Positions 21,545-30,907 are shown, counted from the stretch's first letter. The stretch is 64,000 nucleotides of DNA from an uncultured Anaeromusa sp. (GCF_963676855.1 NZ_OY781460.1:1713520-1777519); one strand, 5' to 3'. Notes: a model not told the origin generated them from the sequence alone. Numbers and translations are program-made.

Positions 21545-22983
21545 TGAAATACGAAACAGTTATTGGTCTGGAAATCCATGTGGAGCTCAAGACCAAGTCC
21601 AAGATCTTCTGCGGCTGCAGCACCGAGTTCGGCTGCGGTCAAAATACCAATGTTTGTCCGGTGTGCCTTGGCTTGCCTGGCGTGCTGCCGGTCATCAATG
21701 AAAAAGTAGTGGAATACGCTATTAAAGCGGGTTTGGCGCTGAATTGCAGCATTGCATCTTTTAGCAAGTTTGACCGTAAAAACTACTACTATCCGGATTT
21801 GCCGAAAAACTTCCAAACTTCGCAGTACGATTTGCCCATCGTTGGGATGGGGCATCTGGACGTTGAGGTGGAAGGCGAGACCAAACGAATCGGTATTACC
21901 CGGATTCATATGGAGGAAGACGCTGGCAAACTGGTGCATTCCGGCAATACCATTACCAGCTCGGATTCCGCTCTTGTCGATTACAATCGTACGGGCGTGC
22001 CTTTGATTGAAATTGTGTCGGAACCAGAGATTTCTTCCCCGGCGGAAGCTAAAGCGTATCTGGAAAAAATTAAAACCATCTTGGAATACTTAGATGTTTC
22101 CGACTGCAAGATGGAAGAAGGAAGTTTGCGCTGCGACGCCAACATTTCCATTCGTCCTGTAGGGGCGAAGGAATTAGGCACGAAGACGGAAATTAAAAAC
22201 CTCAACTCCTTTAAGGCAGTGCAGCGCGGCCTAGAATATGAAGTGGCTCGCCATATCGACGTCATTGATGACGGCGGCCGCATTATTCAGGAAACCCGTA
22301 CTTGGGATGACGCCAAAGGCATGACTCTTTCCATGCGCAGCAAGGAGCAGGCTCATGACTATCGGTATTTCCCGGAACCGGACCTGGTGCCGATCGTCAT
22401 TGCACCGGAAAAGATCGAGGCCATTCGCGCTACCTTGCCGGAGCTGCCTGATGCACGGCGGCAGCGTTTGATGGACGACCATGGCCTTCCGGCTTATGAT
22501 GCCTCGATTCTTACGTCTAGCCGAGCGCTGGCTGACTACTACGATGCTCTCGTAGCCGCGAAAGCCGATGCTAAAGTGGCGGCGAACTGGGTTATGGGCG
22601 AATTTGCCAAGCATTTGAATAGCTCCGAGTACACAGTGGCAACCGCTCCGGTCAATCCGGCCGCGTTGGCGGGCTTGATTCAACTGTTGGATAAGGGAAC
22701 CATCTCCGGTAAAATCGCTAAGGACGTCTTCCAGTTCATGTGGGAAAGCGGCAAAGACGCGGAAACCATCGTGAAGGAAAAAGGCCTAGTGCAGATTTCC
22801 GATATCGGCGCTGTGGATGCTATTGTGGAAGCGGTTATTGCCGCCAATCCTCAGCCTGTAGCTGACTTCAAAGCCGGTAAGCAAAACGCTTTGGGCTTCT
22901 TGGTAGGCCAGGTTATGAAGCAGTCTAAAGGCCGCGCCAACCCCGGAATGGTCAACGAAATGCTAAAACAGAAGCTACAATAA
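21544..22983 (+). CDS. gatB: Glutamyl-tRNA(Gln) amidotransferase subunit B
   Basis: 479 aa kinase-like subunit that activates and amidates the misacylated tRNA. It has [20 protein letters not shown] at the start, the zinc-site cysteines ([18 protein letters not shown]), [25 protein letters not shown] and the C-terminal YqeY-like helical domain ending in [17 protein letters not shown]. Its start overlaps gatA and a terminator follows at 22996, closing the operon. Confidence 0.95.
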   Translation: MKYETVIGLEIHVELKTKSKIFCGCSTEFGCGQNTNVCPVCLGLPGVLPVINEKVVEYAIKAGLALNCSIASFSKFDRKNYYYPDLPKNFQTSQYDLPIVGMGHLDVEVEGETKRIGITRIHMEEDAGKLVHSGNTITSSDSALVDYNRTGVPLIEIVSEPEISSPAEAKAYLEKIKTILEYLDVSDCKMEEGSLRCDANISIRPVGAKELGTKTEIKNLNSFKAVQRGLEYEVARHIDVIDDGGRIIQETRTWDDAKGMTLSMRSKEQAHDYRYFPEPDLVPIVIAPEKIEAIRATLPELPDARRQRLMDDHGLPAYDASILTSSRALADYYDALVAAKADAKVAANWVMGEFAKHLNSSEYTVATAPVNPAALAGLIQLLDKGTISGKIAKDVFQFMWESGKDAETIVKEKGLVQISDIGAVDAIVEAVIAANPQPVADFKAGKQNALGFLVGQVMKQSKGRANPGMVNEMLKQKLQ

Positions 22984-22995
22984 GTTTATATGCCA

Positions 22996-23029
22996 AGCTG
23001 TGCGGGAGTACTTCTCGCACAGTTTTTTT
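22996..23029 (+). terminator. Terminator of the gatCAB operon
   Basis: Stem AGCTGTGCG / CGCACAGTT with a short loop, then a run of seven T. Confidence 0.85.
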
Positions 23030-23119
23030 ATAAATTTGAAACTAAGCAGGATATGGCTCTGTATTCTGCACTTAACAAGTAATTAACAAAATATATGTTT
23101 TTGGATTTTAAAAAAACAA

Positions 23120-23144
23120 AAGTGTAATTTTAAAATTTACACTT
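23120..23144. promoter_or_regulatory. Palindrome overlapping the aroF promoter -35 box
   Basis: AAGTGTAATTTTAAAATTTACACTT reads almost the same on both strands (arms AAGTGTAA / TTACACTT). Its right end overlaps the first bases of the -35 hexamer, so it is placed like a repressor operator. No known binding protein is assigned. Confidence 0.4.
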
Positions 23145-23171
23145 GACTTCGATTGTGACGCGATGTATACT
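23143..23171 (+). promoter_or_regulatory. Predicted sigma-A promoter of the T-box-aroF transcript
   Basis: TTGACT, 17-bp spacer, TATACT. Transcription would begin near 23178, just before the T-box leader. Confidence 0.75.
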
Positions 23172-23362
23172 AAAAACAATTAAAAAATAAAAATGCGAAG
23201 AAGGAAAGAGTAGCTTTTCTCAACTGTGCAGAGAGCGGATGGCTGGTGAAAATCCGACAGGGCGGGAAGGTGAAGTTCATTCCGGAGCAGCGGGCTGAAA
23301 GAATAACGAGTAGGCTTGGCCGAATTCCCGCGTTAAGGGATTTAAGTGGGCTGTTGTCAATA

Positions 23363-23410
23363 AGGGTGGTACCACGAGCGCAAGCTCGTCCCGGTTACTG
23401 CTTCTTTTTT
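23363..23410 (+). terminator. T-box module 1: antiterminator and competing terminator
   Basis: Antiterminator: GGG-TGGTACC bulge-ACGAGC-GCAA-GCTCGT-CCC. Competing terminator: GTGGTACC pairs with GGTTACTGC (one bulged T), followed by TTCTTTTTT. Confidence 0.7.
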
Positions 23411-23425
23411 ATTTGCAAGCCAGAA

Positions 23426-23476
23426 AGGGTGGTACCGCGAGCGCAAGCTCGTCCCGGAGTAGCATCCTTTTTTGTT
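23426..23476 (+). terminator. T-box module 2: antiterminator and competing terminator
   Basis: Nearly identical to module 1 for about 32 bases (same GAGC-GCAA-GCTC hairpin). Competing terminator: GGGTG with CATCC plus inner pairs, then TTTTTT. Confidence 0.7.
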
Positions 23477-23491
23477 TGTCAGCAGCCAAAC

Positions 23492-23542
23492 AGGGTGGTA
23501 CCGCGCGAGTCGCTCCTGAATTTTGGGAGTGGCTTTTTTCGT
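23492..23542 (+). terminator. T-box module 3: antiterminator and competing terminator
   Basis: The sequence diverges from modules 1-2 after the T-box. Antiterminator: AGGG/TCCT and GCG/CGC around the TGGTACC bulge. Terminator: GTCGCTCC pairs with GGAGTGGC, then TTTTTT. Confidence 0.75.
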
Positions 23543-23590
23543 CCCTGTGTTTTGCAGTGACAATCAATTTTTTTAAAGGAGGAAACAAAG

Positions 23591-24604
23591 ATGGTTATTG
23601 TATTGACGCCAGGGGCCAAAGAAGAAGAGGTAGCGGTATTACGAGAGGTACTGCAAGAAGCTGGTTGCGAAGTATGGCCGACGAAAGGCGCGTTTCAAGA
23701 TATCTTGGGACTTGTCGGCGAAACCCATAAGGTGGACCGGGAACAGGTCATGTCCTTCCGCTGCGTAGAAAAGGTATTGGCGGTTCAAGATCCTTATAAG
23801 AAAGCAAATCGACTGTTCCATCCGTTGGATACGGCCATTCAGGTAGGCAACAGTCGTATTGGCGGCGGCGGGCTGGCAGTCATTGCCGGACCTTGTTCGG
23901 TGGAGAGCGAAGAACAGATTGTCGGCATTGCCAAACAGGTGCAAGCTTCTGGCGCGACCTTCTTGAGAGGCGGTGCGTATAAGCCCAGATCGTCACCGTA
24001 CAGCTTTCAGGGAATGCAGGAAGAAGGCTTGGAACTGCTGAAGCTGGCTCGGAAAGCAACGGGCTTGCCTATTGTGAGCGAGCTAGTTTCTACGGACCAA
24101 TTGGACCGTTTTGTCGACGATGTCGATGTGATTCAAATCGGCACCCGAAATATGCAAAACTATGAATTGTTAAAAGCCGTAGGGGAAGTGAATAAGCCGG
24201 TGCTGCTCAAGCGCGGTCTGTCCTCCACCATTGAAGAATGGCTGATGTCGGCAGAATACATTATGGCGGGCGGCAATGAGCAGGTCATTCTTTGTGAACG
24301 AGGCATTCGTACCTTTGAGACCTATACGCGCAATACATTGGACTTGAGCGCTGTGCTGGCAGTCAAGCATTTGAGCCATCTGCCGGTAGTGGTGGATCCT
24401 AGCCATGCCGCTGGTATGTGGTGGATGGTGGAAGCGCTCTCCAAGGCGGCGGTGGCTGTCGGAGCGGACGGCCTGATGATTGAAGTCCACAATGAGCCGG
24501 AGCGAGCGCGCTGCGATGGCGCACAGTCTCTTAAGCCGGAGCGCTTTGACCGCCTGATGGGGCAATTGCAACGGCTATCTGCTTTAGAAGAAAGCGCTAT
24601 GTAA
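23591..24604 (+). CDS. aroF: 3-deoxy-7-phosphoheptulonate (DAHP) synthase, type I-beta
   Basis: 337 aa first enzyme of the shikimate pathway, condensing phosphoenolpyruvate and erythrose-4-phosphate. Residues 1-70 form the small ferredoxin-like N-terminal regulatory domain ([20 protein letters not shown]). The barrel follows with [52 protein letters not shown] and VVDPSHAAG. The N-terminal domain in this subclass is linked to feedback by aromatic amino acids. The gene sits alone behind the triple-module T-box leader, so RNA-level control by an aromatic tRNA is expected. AAAGGAGG precedes the ATG. Confidence 0.94.
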   Translation: MVIVLTPGAKEEEVAVLREVLQEAGCEVWPTKGAFQDILGLVGETHKVDREQVMSFRCVEKVLAVQDPYKKANRLFHPLDTAIQVGNSRIGGGGLAVIAGPCSVESEEQIVGIAKQVQASGATFLRGGAYKPRSSPYSFQGMQEEGLELLKLARKATGLPIVSELVSTDQLDRFVDDVDVIQIGTRNMQNYELLKAVGEVNKPVLLKRGLSSTIEEWLMSAEYIMAGGNEQVILCERGIRTFETYTRNTLDLSAVLAVKHLSHLPVVVDPSHAAGMWWMVEALSKAAVAVGADGLMIEVHNEPERARCDGAQSLKPERFDRLMGQLQRLSALEESAM

Positions 24605-24608
24605 TTTT

Positions 24609-24645
24609 CGGGAGCTGCTGATTTAACTCAGCGGCTCCTTTGTTT
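24609..24645 (+). terminator. Terminator after aroF
   Basis: Stem GGAGCTGCTG / CAGCGGCTCC (one G-T pair, short A/T-rich loop) followed by TTTGTTTTT. Confidence 0.8.
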
Positions 24646-24730
24646 TTAGTATCGAGAAGGATTTCTTTTTTTTTGAGTCGAATACAGTGGCGAGACAGAA
24701 TGTTCGGAACATCGAAGGAGGTTATGCAGC

Positions 24731-27166
24731 ATGGCACAGATCCAAGAATTGCCGCTGGAAAAATTACGTTTTCATTGTGATGATTGTCTGTTTGCTTTTG
24801 AAACAACGGAGAATGTACCGCCGCTGGAAGTCATGATTGGGCAAGAGCGAGCCGTACGAGCTGTGCGTTTTGGCTTGGCTACCTCCAGTCACGGATATAA
24901 CTTGTTTTTATCCGGCCTGACCGGGACCGGAAAAATTACGTATGCCAAATCGGCGGTGCAGGAAGTGGCTTCCCAAGAAGCAGTGCCTGTTGACTGGTGC
25001 TATGTGAATAATTTTGATTCCTCCAGCCAGCCGTTGGCAATGATGCTGCCGGCGGGAATGGGACGCATTTTTAAGCAGGATATGCGCGAACTGGTAGATG
25101 ATTTGAAGACCGATATCCCTAAAGCTTTCAGCGGCGAAGAATACGAACGGGCCAAAGCGGCGCTGATTAAAAGCTATCAAGTCAAGCGGGCGGAAATTGT
25201 CGAACGGTTTAATGAGATGGCGGAGGCCAATGGCATTTTGCCGCAATGGAGCACTACTGGCTTTGTCGGCGTGCCCACGATTGAAGGAAAGCCGCTGACG
25301 CCGGAAGAATACCAAAAGCTCGAAAAAGAAGAGCGCGAAGCCATTGAAGAAAAAATGCTGATGATGCATGAACGGGCGACCGAAGTAGTCCGGGAAATGC
25401 AGCATCTGGAGAAAAGTATCCGTGAAGAGGTCAAAGAGCTGGACTCTAAAATTGGCTTGTATGCGGCCGGGCATTTGATTGAAGCGCTCAAAGAAAAATA
25501 CCAGGACTACGATCAGCTCACCACCTATCTAGAAGCGGTAAAAAACGATGTGGTTAAACATATTCATGACTTCCGGCCAGCGTCGGAAGAGGAACAGAAT
25601 AATCCTCTGATGCTTTTTAAGAAACCGCAGCAAGATGGCGTTAAAGATCGCTATGCCGTCAATGTGCTGGTGGATAATCATGATTTAGATGGCGCTCCGG
25701 TATTGGTGGAAACCAATCCTACCTTCTATAATCTTGTAGGGCGCGTAGAATATGAAGCCCGCATGGGTGTAGCTAGTACGGATTTTACTATGATCAAGGC
25801 TGGCGCATTGCATCGGGCTAACGGCGGCTATCTGATTTTAAACGTCAAGGATGTCCTGATGAATATCGGCGCTTGGGAAGCCTTGAAGCGCGTGCTGAAA
25901 ACAGGATGCCTGCAGATTGAGAATTTGGGCGAGCAATATGGAATGCTGGCTATGTCTTCACTGAAGCCTCGGCCAGTTCCGATTAGCGTAAAAGTCGTGC
26001 TGATCGGCAGCGCTCAGATTTATCAGCTTTTGTACGCGTATGATGAGGATTTTCGCAAGCTCTTTAAGGTGCATGCCGATTTTGACGTGGAAATGACGAA
26101 TGACTCGATCAATTTGCGCAAGCTGGCGAACTTCGTCAAAACCACGGTGGAAAAGGAAAAATTGCGTCATTTTGACCGCAAGGCGGTATCGAAAGTGGTC
26201 GAATATTCCTGCCGATTGGCAGGGAGCCAGAAAAAGCTGACTACCCGCTTTAATGAGCTGGTGGAATTGTTGTGCGAGGCGGATATTTGGGCGGCTTTGG
26301 ATGAAAGCAAGTTGGTACGCGTGGAACACATCCGGCAGGCTATTGACGAAAAACGCCAAAGGGCTAATAAATACGAAGAAAAATTGAAGGAAATGTTTGC
26401 AGAAGGCAAGTTCCTCATTGACGTCAGCGGCGAAGTGGTCGGTCAGGTGAACGGCCTGGCGGTGCTGGGCATCGGCGAGTATATGTTCGGCAAGCCTTCG
26501 CGCATTACCGCTAATACCTATTTAGGGCGCAGCGGAATTGTCAACGTAGAACGGGAAATCAAAATGAGCGGCAGCAGCCATAGTAAAGGCGTACTGATTC
26601 TTTCCAGCTACCTAGGTGCTAGGTATGCGCAAAAACAGCCTCTTTCGCTGACGGCCAGCCTGACCTTTGAACAGCAGTACAGCGGTGTCGATGGAGACAG
26701 CGCCTCCAGTACGGAGCTATACGCTTTGCTTTCCAGCCTTTCCGGTCTGCCTCTCAAGCAATCCATTGCCGTCACCGGCTCGGTCAACCAAAAAGGAGAA
26801 GTGCAGCCGATTGGTGGCGTAACGCAAAAAATAGAAGGCTTCTTCGCCGTCTGCAAGATCAAAGGCCTCACTGGAGATCAAGGCGTCATGATTCCGCAGC
26901 AAAATGTGGATGAACTGACCCTGGACGATGAAGTGGTCGAGGCCGTACGGCAAGGAATGTTCCATATCTATCCGGTGCGCACGATTGATGAAGGCATTGA
27001 GCTATTAACCGGGACGCCCGCTGGCGAAGAGCAAGAGGATGGCTTGTACCCGGAAGGAACGGTGCACGCCCTTGTCAGTGCGAAACTCAAAGAGTATAAT
27101 GATATTCTGCTGAGCCTTGGAAAAGACGGGGACGGCAAGAAAAACGGCGATAAAAGCGAAGAATGA
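24731..27166 (+). CDS. Lon-like ATP-dependent protease (AAA+)
   Basis: 811 aa AAA+ protease of the soluble Lon-like group without the usual Lon N-terminal domain. The Walker A motif is GLTGTGK (about residue 61). A long charged coiled region of about residues 130-290 is inserted. The C-terminal Lon proteolytic domain has the catalytic serine in DGDSASS (about 656) and lysine in GGVTQKIEGF (about 700). It probably degrades misfolded or regulatory proteins. AAGGAGG lies upstream of the ATG. It is followed by an rRNA methyltransferase gene 10 bp downstream, probably co-transcribed. The substrate is unknown. Confidence 0.88.
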   Translation: MAQIQELPLEKLRFHCDDCLFAFETTENVPPLEVMIGQERAVRAVRFGLATSSHGYNLFLSGLTGTGKITYAKSAVQEVASQEAVPVDWCYVNNFDSSSQPLAMMLPAGMGRIFKQDMRELVDDLKTDIPKAFSGEEYERAKAALIKSYQVKRAEIVERFNEMAEANGILPQWSTTGFVGVPTIEGKPLTPEEYQKLEKEEREAIEEKMLMMHERATEVVREMQHLEKSIREEVKELDSKIGLYAAGHLIEALKEKYQDYDQLTTYLEAVKNDVVKHIHDFRPASEEEQNNPLMLFKKPQQDGVKDRYAVNVLVDNHDLDGAPVLVETNPTFYNLVGRVEYEARMGVASTDFTMIKAGALHRANGGYLILNVKDVLMNIGAWEALKRVLKTGCLQIENLGEQYGMLAMSSLKPRPVPISVKVVLIGSAQIYQLLYAYDEDFRKLFKVHADFDVEMTNDSINLRKLANFVKTTVEKEKLRHFDRKAVSKVVEYSCRLAGSQKKLTTRFNELVELLCEADIWAALDESKLVRVEHIRQAIDEKRQRANKYEEKLKEMFAEGKFLIDVSGEVVGQVNGLAVLGIGEYMFGKPSRITANTYLGRSGIVNVEREIKMSGSSHSKGVLILSSYLGARYAQKQPLSLTASLTFEQQYSGVDGDSASSTELYALLSSLSGLPLKQSIAVTGSVNQKGEVQPIGGVTQKIEGFFAVCKIKGLTGDQGVMIPQQNVDELTLDDEVVEAVRQGMFHIYPVRTIDEGIELLTGTPAGEEQEDGLYPEGTVHALVSAKLKEYNDILLSLGKDGDGKKNGDKSEE

Positions 27167-27176
27167 GGAATGTTGG

Positions 27177-28556
27177 ATGGCACCTGTAAGTCAGGGAGAA
27201 ATAAGAGAAATTGTTATTTCCGGTTTGGGCCATAGCGGTGAAGGCGTGGGCCGAATCGAAGGGTTTACCGTATTTGTAGAAGGTGCGCTGCCGGGAGAGA
27301 CCGTGCGCTGCCGTGTAGACATAGTAAAAAAACAGTATGCAAAAGGGAGCCTGCTGGAAGTAATCCAGCAGGCTCAGGAACGTGTGCAGCCGCCTTGTTC
27401 GGTATATACCGCCTGCGGCGGCTGCCAACTGCAGCATCTATCTTATGAGGGGCAGCTGACGGAAAAACGAGCCCAGGTACAAGCGGCGCTGCAGCGCATT
27501 GGCGGTCTTGGCGATGTGCCAGTGCATACTGTGCTGGGTATGGAAGATCCTTGGCGGTATCGTAACAAGCTGCTGCTGCCGGTAGCGCGCGGCGCTAAAG
27601 GCGAAGTAGAGATTGGCTGCTTTGCGCCTGGAACGCATCGGGTCGTTAATACAGAAGACTGCTTGATTCAGCAGGAGCGGAACAATGAAGCAGCAGCTGC
27701 CGTGCGCCAAGTGCTGGCGGAATTGTCCATTCCTTTATACGATGAAAAAACCGGCCAAGGTGCCGTGCGCCATGTCTTGGCGCGTACTGGAGTAAACACC
27801 GGCGAACTGATGGTGGCATTAGTCACGGCGACGCCAACCCTGCCGCGCAAGACGGAAGTCATTGCCAAGCTGCGCCAGCGTTTGCCGCAGCTGACGTCGT
27901 TGATGCAGAATATCAACAACCGCCGTACCAATGTGGTAATGGGTCCAGTATCGAAAAGACTATGGGGTAGCGAGTACATTGAAGAAACGCTGGACGGACT
28001 GACCTTCCGCATTTCTCCGTTGTCTTTTTTTCAGGTAAATACCTTGCAAGCGCAAGTGCTCTGCCGCCAGGCACTGACGTATGCCGCCTTAACAGGGAGT
28101 GAAACTGTAGTAGACGCCTACTGCGGCGCTGGCTCCATCACACTGCTTTTGGCGCGCCAAGCGGCTAAAGTCTACGGCGTTGATGTTGTCGCTCCTGCCA
28201 TTGAGGACGCTAAGAAAAACGCAGAACGCAACGAGCTGCAGGCTAAAGCTAGCTTTGTAGCTGCCGATGCGGCCATTTGGATGCCGGAACTGGCAGCCAA
28301 GGGACAAAAGGCGGACGTAGTCGTTCTTGACCCGCCTCGGGCTGGCTGTGATCGCTCGGTTCTGGAAGCGGCAGTAACTATGCGACCGGACCGCATCGTT
28401 TACGTATCCTGTAACCCAGCCTCCTTAGCTAGGGATGCGGCTATCTTGACGGAACTGGGATATGCGGTTCGAGAAGTACAACCTGTTGATTTGTTCCCAA
28501 TGACGCATCACGTTGAGTGCGTAGCACTCCTCGAAAGAAAACACAACACAAAATAG
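27177..28556 (+). CDS. rlmD: 23S rRNA (uracil-5-)-methyltransferase, RlmD/RlmCD family
   Basis: 459 aa TrmA-family RNA methyltransferase. It has an N-terminal TRAM domain (residues 5-65), the 4Fe-4S cysteines in CSVYTACGGCQLQH (about 80-93), the S-adenosylmethionine site VVDAYCGAGSITLLLA, and the catalytic cysteine region VYVSCNPASLARD. The start at 27177 follows GAGGA. The end of the gene (FPMTHHVECVALLERK) is the entry point of the accessory island. The codons for THHVECVA lie in a sequence that recurs at 37,993 and 44,991, so the final residues may be supplied by the inserted DNA rather than by the original gene. Confidence 0.9.
   Translation: MAPVSQGEIREIVISGLGHSGEGVGRIEGFTVFVEGALPGETVRCRVDIVKKQYAKGSLLEVIQQAQERVQPPCSVYTACGGCQLQHLSYEGQLTEKRAQVQAALQRIGGLGDVPVHTVLGMEDPWRYRNKLLLPVARGAKGEVEIGCFAPGTHRVVNTEDCLIQQERNNEAAAAVRQVLAELSIPLYDEKTGQGAVRHVLARTGVNTGELMVALVTATPTLPRKTEVIAKLRQRLPQLTSLMQNINNRRTNVVMGPVSKRLWGSEYIEETLDGLTFRISPLSFFQVNTLQAQVLCRQALTYAALTGSETVVDAYCGAGSITLLLARQAAKVYGVDVVAPAIEDAKKNAERNELQAKASFVAADAAIWMPELAAKGQKADVVVLDPPRAGCDRSVLEAAVTMRPDRIVYVSCNPASLARDAAILTELGYAVREVQPVDLFPMTHHVECVALLERKHNTK
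28500..28525 (+). repeat. Candidate attachment site A (left end of island, inside rlmD)
   Basis: ATGACGCATCACGTTGAGTG followed by CGTAGC. Variants of this sequence are at 37,993-38,015 and 44,991-45,009. All three can be read as HVECV codons of the methyltransferase gene end, as expected when an element uses this gene as its target. Confidence 0.55.
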
Positions 28557-28647
28557 AGTGTAAGTAGCCGAGTATCAACACTATATATTGTGGTTTGAAT
28601 ATGTTCCTGCAGATATACATAGCTGAGTTGAACAACATATCATGTGG

Positions 28648-28705
28648 AAGGCTAATCAACATTTCGCAAAAAAAGTGAATATGTTGATTAGCCTTATATC
28701 TTTTT
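28648..28705 (+). terminator. Terminator after rlmD
   Basis: Perfect 15-bp stem (AAGGCTAATCAACAT and complement) with an 18-nt A-rich loop, followed by ATATCTTTTTATT. Confidence 0.75.
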
Positions 28706-28778
28706 ATTAGATGTATAACTTGATAATAATTGACTTCAGAGCGTTAATAGACATACAAAAACGCAGGAGGTAATTATT

Positions 28779-29273
28779 ATGAGTAGAACTATTAAAACAT
28801 TGTGTTGGGTATATGCATCTAAGAAGGAGATTTTTAAAGAATGGATTTCCGGTATGGCTGAAGGTTCGTTTGCGGTTGGGAAAAGGTATGTTAAGCAAAA
28901 AGAGATGATAAAGCAATATGGATTTGCAATATCAAAAAAAGGCAGATGCTGTATAAATGAAATTGAGGCCGAAACTGTAAAAGATATTTTCATGATGTAT
29001 TTCTTTGGCGTTTCGATAAATGATATTTGCAAAAAGCTCGCAAATTATCAAAGCAAGACTCCCAATGGCTTGAGTCTATGGAGTGCTGAGATAGTTCGGG
29101 ATATTCTCAATGATGAAAGCTACACTGGATATCAATTTATTTTTGAAAACGATACAGTGATGGTAATGCAGGTAGGTTGGTCAATCATTCCTAAAAAAAT
29201 ATTTGCTGTGACACAGGAGATGAACACCTTGTATGATAATATATGTAACCAAGGAAACTTTCGACAAATATAA
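28779..29273 (+). pseudogene. Serine recombinase fragment (recombinase domain only)
   Basis: 164 aa. From about residue 45 it matches the Recombinase domain of large serine recombinases: YGFAISKKGRCCINEIEAET, then VKDIFMMYFFGVSINDICKK and a SAEIVRDILNDESYTGYQF segment. The catalytic resolvase domain and the zinc-ribbon/coiled-coil region are absent. The first 40 residues have no clear match. AGGAGG precedes the ATG, so it may still be translated. It is most simply a decayed copy from a multi-recombinase element, but a small accessory recombinase protein cannot be excluded. Base composition is AT-rich compared with rlmD. Confidence 0.6.
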
Positions 29274-29811
29274 ATTAAAGTGGCCCGAGGATTTAAAGCC
29301 GCCGTTGGACGAATTGGCACGAACAACCATAGAAAAAGAAGCTGGCGATAGACTCTGTGAGTGGGGTGGCAAGCTATTTTATTTTGATCGTAGAAAATGC
29401 ATTCAAATTGTTAACTTCGCCAGCAAGTTTACGCTGTTTTTAGTAGATGTTAAATTGAGTGACTTACCTAACCTAGGGGCTTATATTGCTGAATACATAT
29501 TTGATATTTATTCAGCGGACAAAAAAATGTTAAGTGCACTGGAGCGAATGTTTGAAGAACATCGATATATGTGCTTTTCTAAGCTTACGGATAAAAGTAT
29601 TATTTCCACACTTAATTCAACTCAGAGTCGCTTTGCAGAAGATGGATATCGCTTCTACGAGTTTATTAGCGATGGGATTTTGCATACCAAAGATATTAAC
29701 CGCAAGGTAAACTCTAATTGGCTTTTTACGATGAAGATTAATAATAAAACTGATTATTTTTATGCTTGCGAGAAGTTTAGAGAGCTGGTACTCGATCGGT
29801 ATGGAGAGTAG
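29233..29811 (+). CDS. DUF6933-like protein
   Basis: 192 aa soluble protein. The segment GKLFYFDRRKCIQIVNFASK with the following FTLFLVDVKLSDL resembles the DUF6933 family, in which a conserved arginine-arginine-lysine-cysteine run follows a tryptophan-containing strand. No function is known for the family. It overlaps the end of the recombinase fragment by 41 bases in another frame; AGGAG lies 12-13 nt before the ATG. It is part of the cargo of the integrated element. Confidence 0.55.
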   Translation: MIIYVTKETFDKYKLKWPEDLKPPLDELARTTIEKEAGDRLCEWGGKLFYFDRRKCIQIVNFASKFTLFLVDVKLSDLPNLGAYIAEYIFDIYSADKKMLSALERMFEEHRYMCFSKLTDKSIISTLNSTQSRFAEDGYRFYEFISDGILHTKDINRKVNSNWLFTMKINNKTDYFYACEKFRELVLDRYGE

Positions 29812-29873
29812 CGCAGGCATTTTTTTGGATGAATAATTATTGTTTGAAGGGAATATGAAAGCTGGGGGGCAGT

Positions 29874-30797
29874 ATGTTGGAGAATAAAAAAATAGAATAC
29901 ATACCTGCCAAGCCTCCCAAACGAGAACAGCGCGTGGGCATTTACGCCAGGGTCAGCACAAACAGCGCAGAACAATTACAAAGTCTTACCGCCCAAGTAT
30001 CACACCTGACAAGAGTCGCAGCCGCTAATAAAAAATGGTTGCTGGTAGATGTATATATGGACATTGCATCAAGCAAAACTGGTTCCTCGCGGAAAGAGTT
30101 CTACCGGATGCTGCAGGATTGCCAATCGCATAATTTGGACATTATCTTTACAAAGAGCATCAGTAGATTTGGAAGGGATACTGTAGAAGTTCTCGATGCT
30201 TTAAACCAGTTAAAACTTCTTGGCGTGCGTGTTATATTTGAGCAGGAAGAGCTGGATACCGCTAATATAGACAGTAGTCTAATGATTTCGATTGTTGAAG
30301 CCATCGCCCAAGCTGAGAATGAATCACGCAGCGCTAATATTAAATGGGGCATCAAGCAGCGCGCCGCAAGTGGCACATCAAAATTGTATAACAGAAAGTG
30401 TTATGGTTATACGAACGCCCGTGATGGCAGTCTGATTATCGAAAAATCAGAAGAAGAAATTGTAAAAATGATTTTTGATATGTATCTGCAGGGCAACAGC
30501 GTGATCGGCATTGCATCCGAATTGGAACGTTTGGGGATCAAGTCCCCTACAGGGAAAGACAAGTGGTGCAAGCGGACGATTGATGTAATGCTGAGTAATG
30601 AAAAATACACGGGAAATGTCCGGTTGCTCAATGATGGAAAGCATGATGCACACTATCTGGCGCAGGATAATAATCCGATTATTATATCCAAGGAAACGTT
30701 TCAGGCGGTGCAGATTGAAAAACAGCACAGGAGCAATGTGGCAACGGGCGAAAATGGTAACCGGAGAAAAAGTGAAAAATACAGTTCAAAGAAGTGA
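29874..30797 (+). CDS. Serine recombinase (resolvase-type, compact)
   Basis: 307 aa. The N-terminal catalytic domain has YARVSTNSAEQLQSLTAQ with the nucleophilic serine in ARVS, ITKSISRFGRDT-like FTKSISRFGRDTVEVL and EAIAQAENESRSANIKWGI. It continues into a Recombinase domain (CYGYTNARDGSLIIEKSEEE, SNEKYTGNV). It ends shortly after an IISKETFQAVQ segment, before the zinc ribbon seen in longer relatives, so it is either a compact type or C-terminally shortened. It is the only copy in this region with a complete catalytic domain, so it is the candidate integrase/excisionase of the element. The TTG/ATG region at 29874 follows a GGGGGG stretch. Confidence 0.75.
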   Translation: MLENKKIEYIPAKPPKREQRVGIYARVSTNSAEQLQSLTAQVSHLTRVAAANKKWLLVDVYMDIASSKTGSSRKEFYRMLQDCQSHNLDIIFTKSISRFGRDTVEVLDALNQLKLLGVRVIFEQEELDTANIDSSLMISIVEAIAQAENESRSANIKWGIKQRAASGTSKLYNRKCYGYTNARDGSLIIEKSEEEIVKMIFDMYLQGNSVIGIASELERLGIKSPTGKDKWCKRTIDVMLSNEKYTGNVRLLNDGKHDAHYLAQDNNPIIISKETFQAVQIEKQHRSNVATGENGNRRKSEKYSSKK

Positions 30798-30907
30798 AAT
30801 CGCAAAATAGCCTAATTGAAAGCAATAGGCCGAGAAGATAGATGGACTTCGAACCTAGGAAAATAGAGCGTTTTTGTCATGCTTTTCAAAAGTGGGAAAA
30901 AGCCTAA

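Larger units (their letters stand above)
23178..23545 (+). promoter_or_regulatory. T-box leader RNA with one Stem I and three antiterminator/terminator modules
   Basis: The 5' part (23190-23310) has T-box Stem I landmarks: AGAGAGC, the GGCTGGTGAAAATCCG apical segment, and a specifier-loop-like GAAGTTCA in which TTC (23276-23278) reads as a Phe codon. A small stem III-like hairpin (CCCGCGTTAAGGG) follows. The conserved T-box AGGGTGGTACC-CG then occurs three times (23363, 23426, 23492), each followed by its own terminator and T-run. Uncharged tRNA should stabilise antitermination and switch on the DAHP synthase gene. The amino-acid call rests on alignment by eye. Confidence 0.85.

Noticed and set aside
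23363..23505. Regularly spaced short repeats resembling a small CRISPR array
   Set aside because: The repeats are T-box antiterminators with terminator hairpins and T-runs between them. No cas genes are present.
23246..23560. Open frame encoding three copies of a VVPRAQARPG-like peptide repeat
   Set aside because: It lies entirely in the T-box leader RNA. The repeats are the translated T-box and hairpin modules, with no ribosome site.
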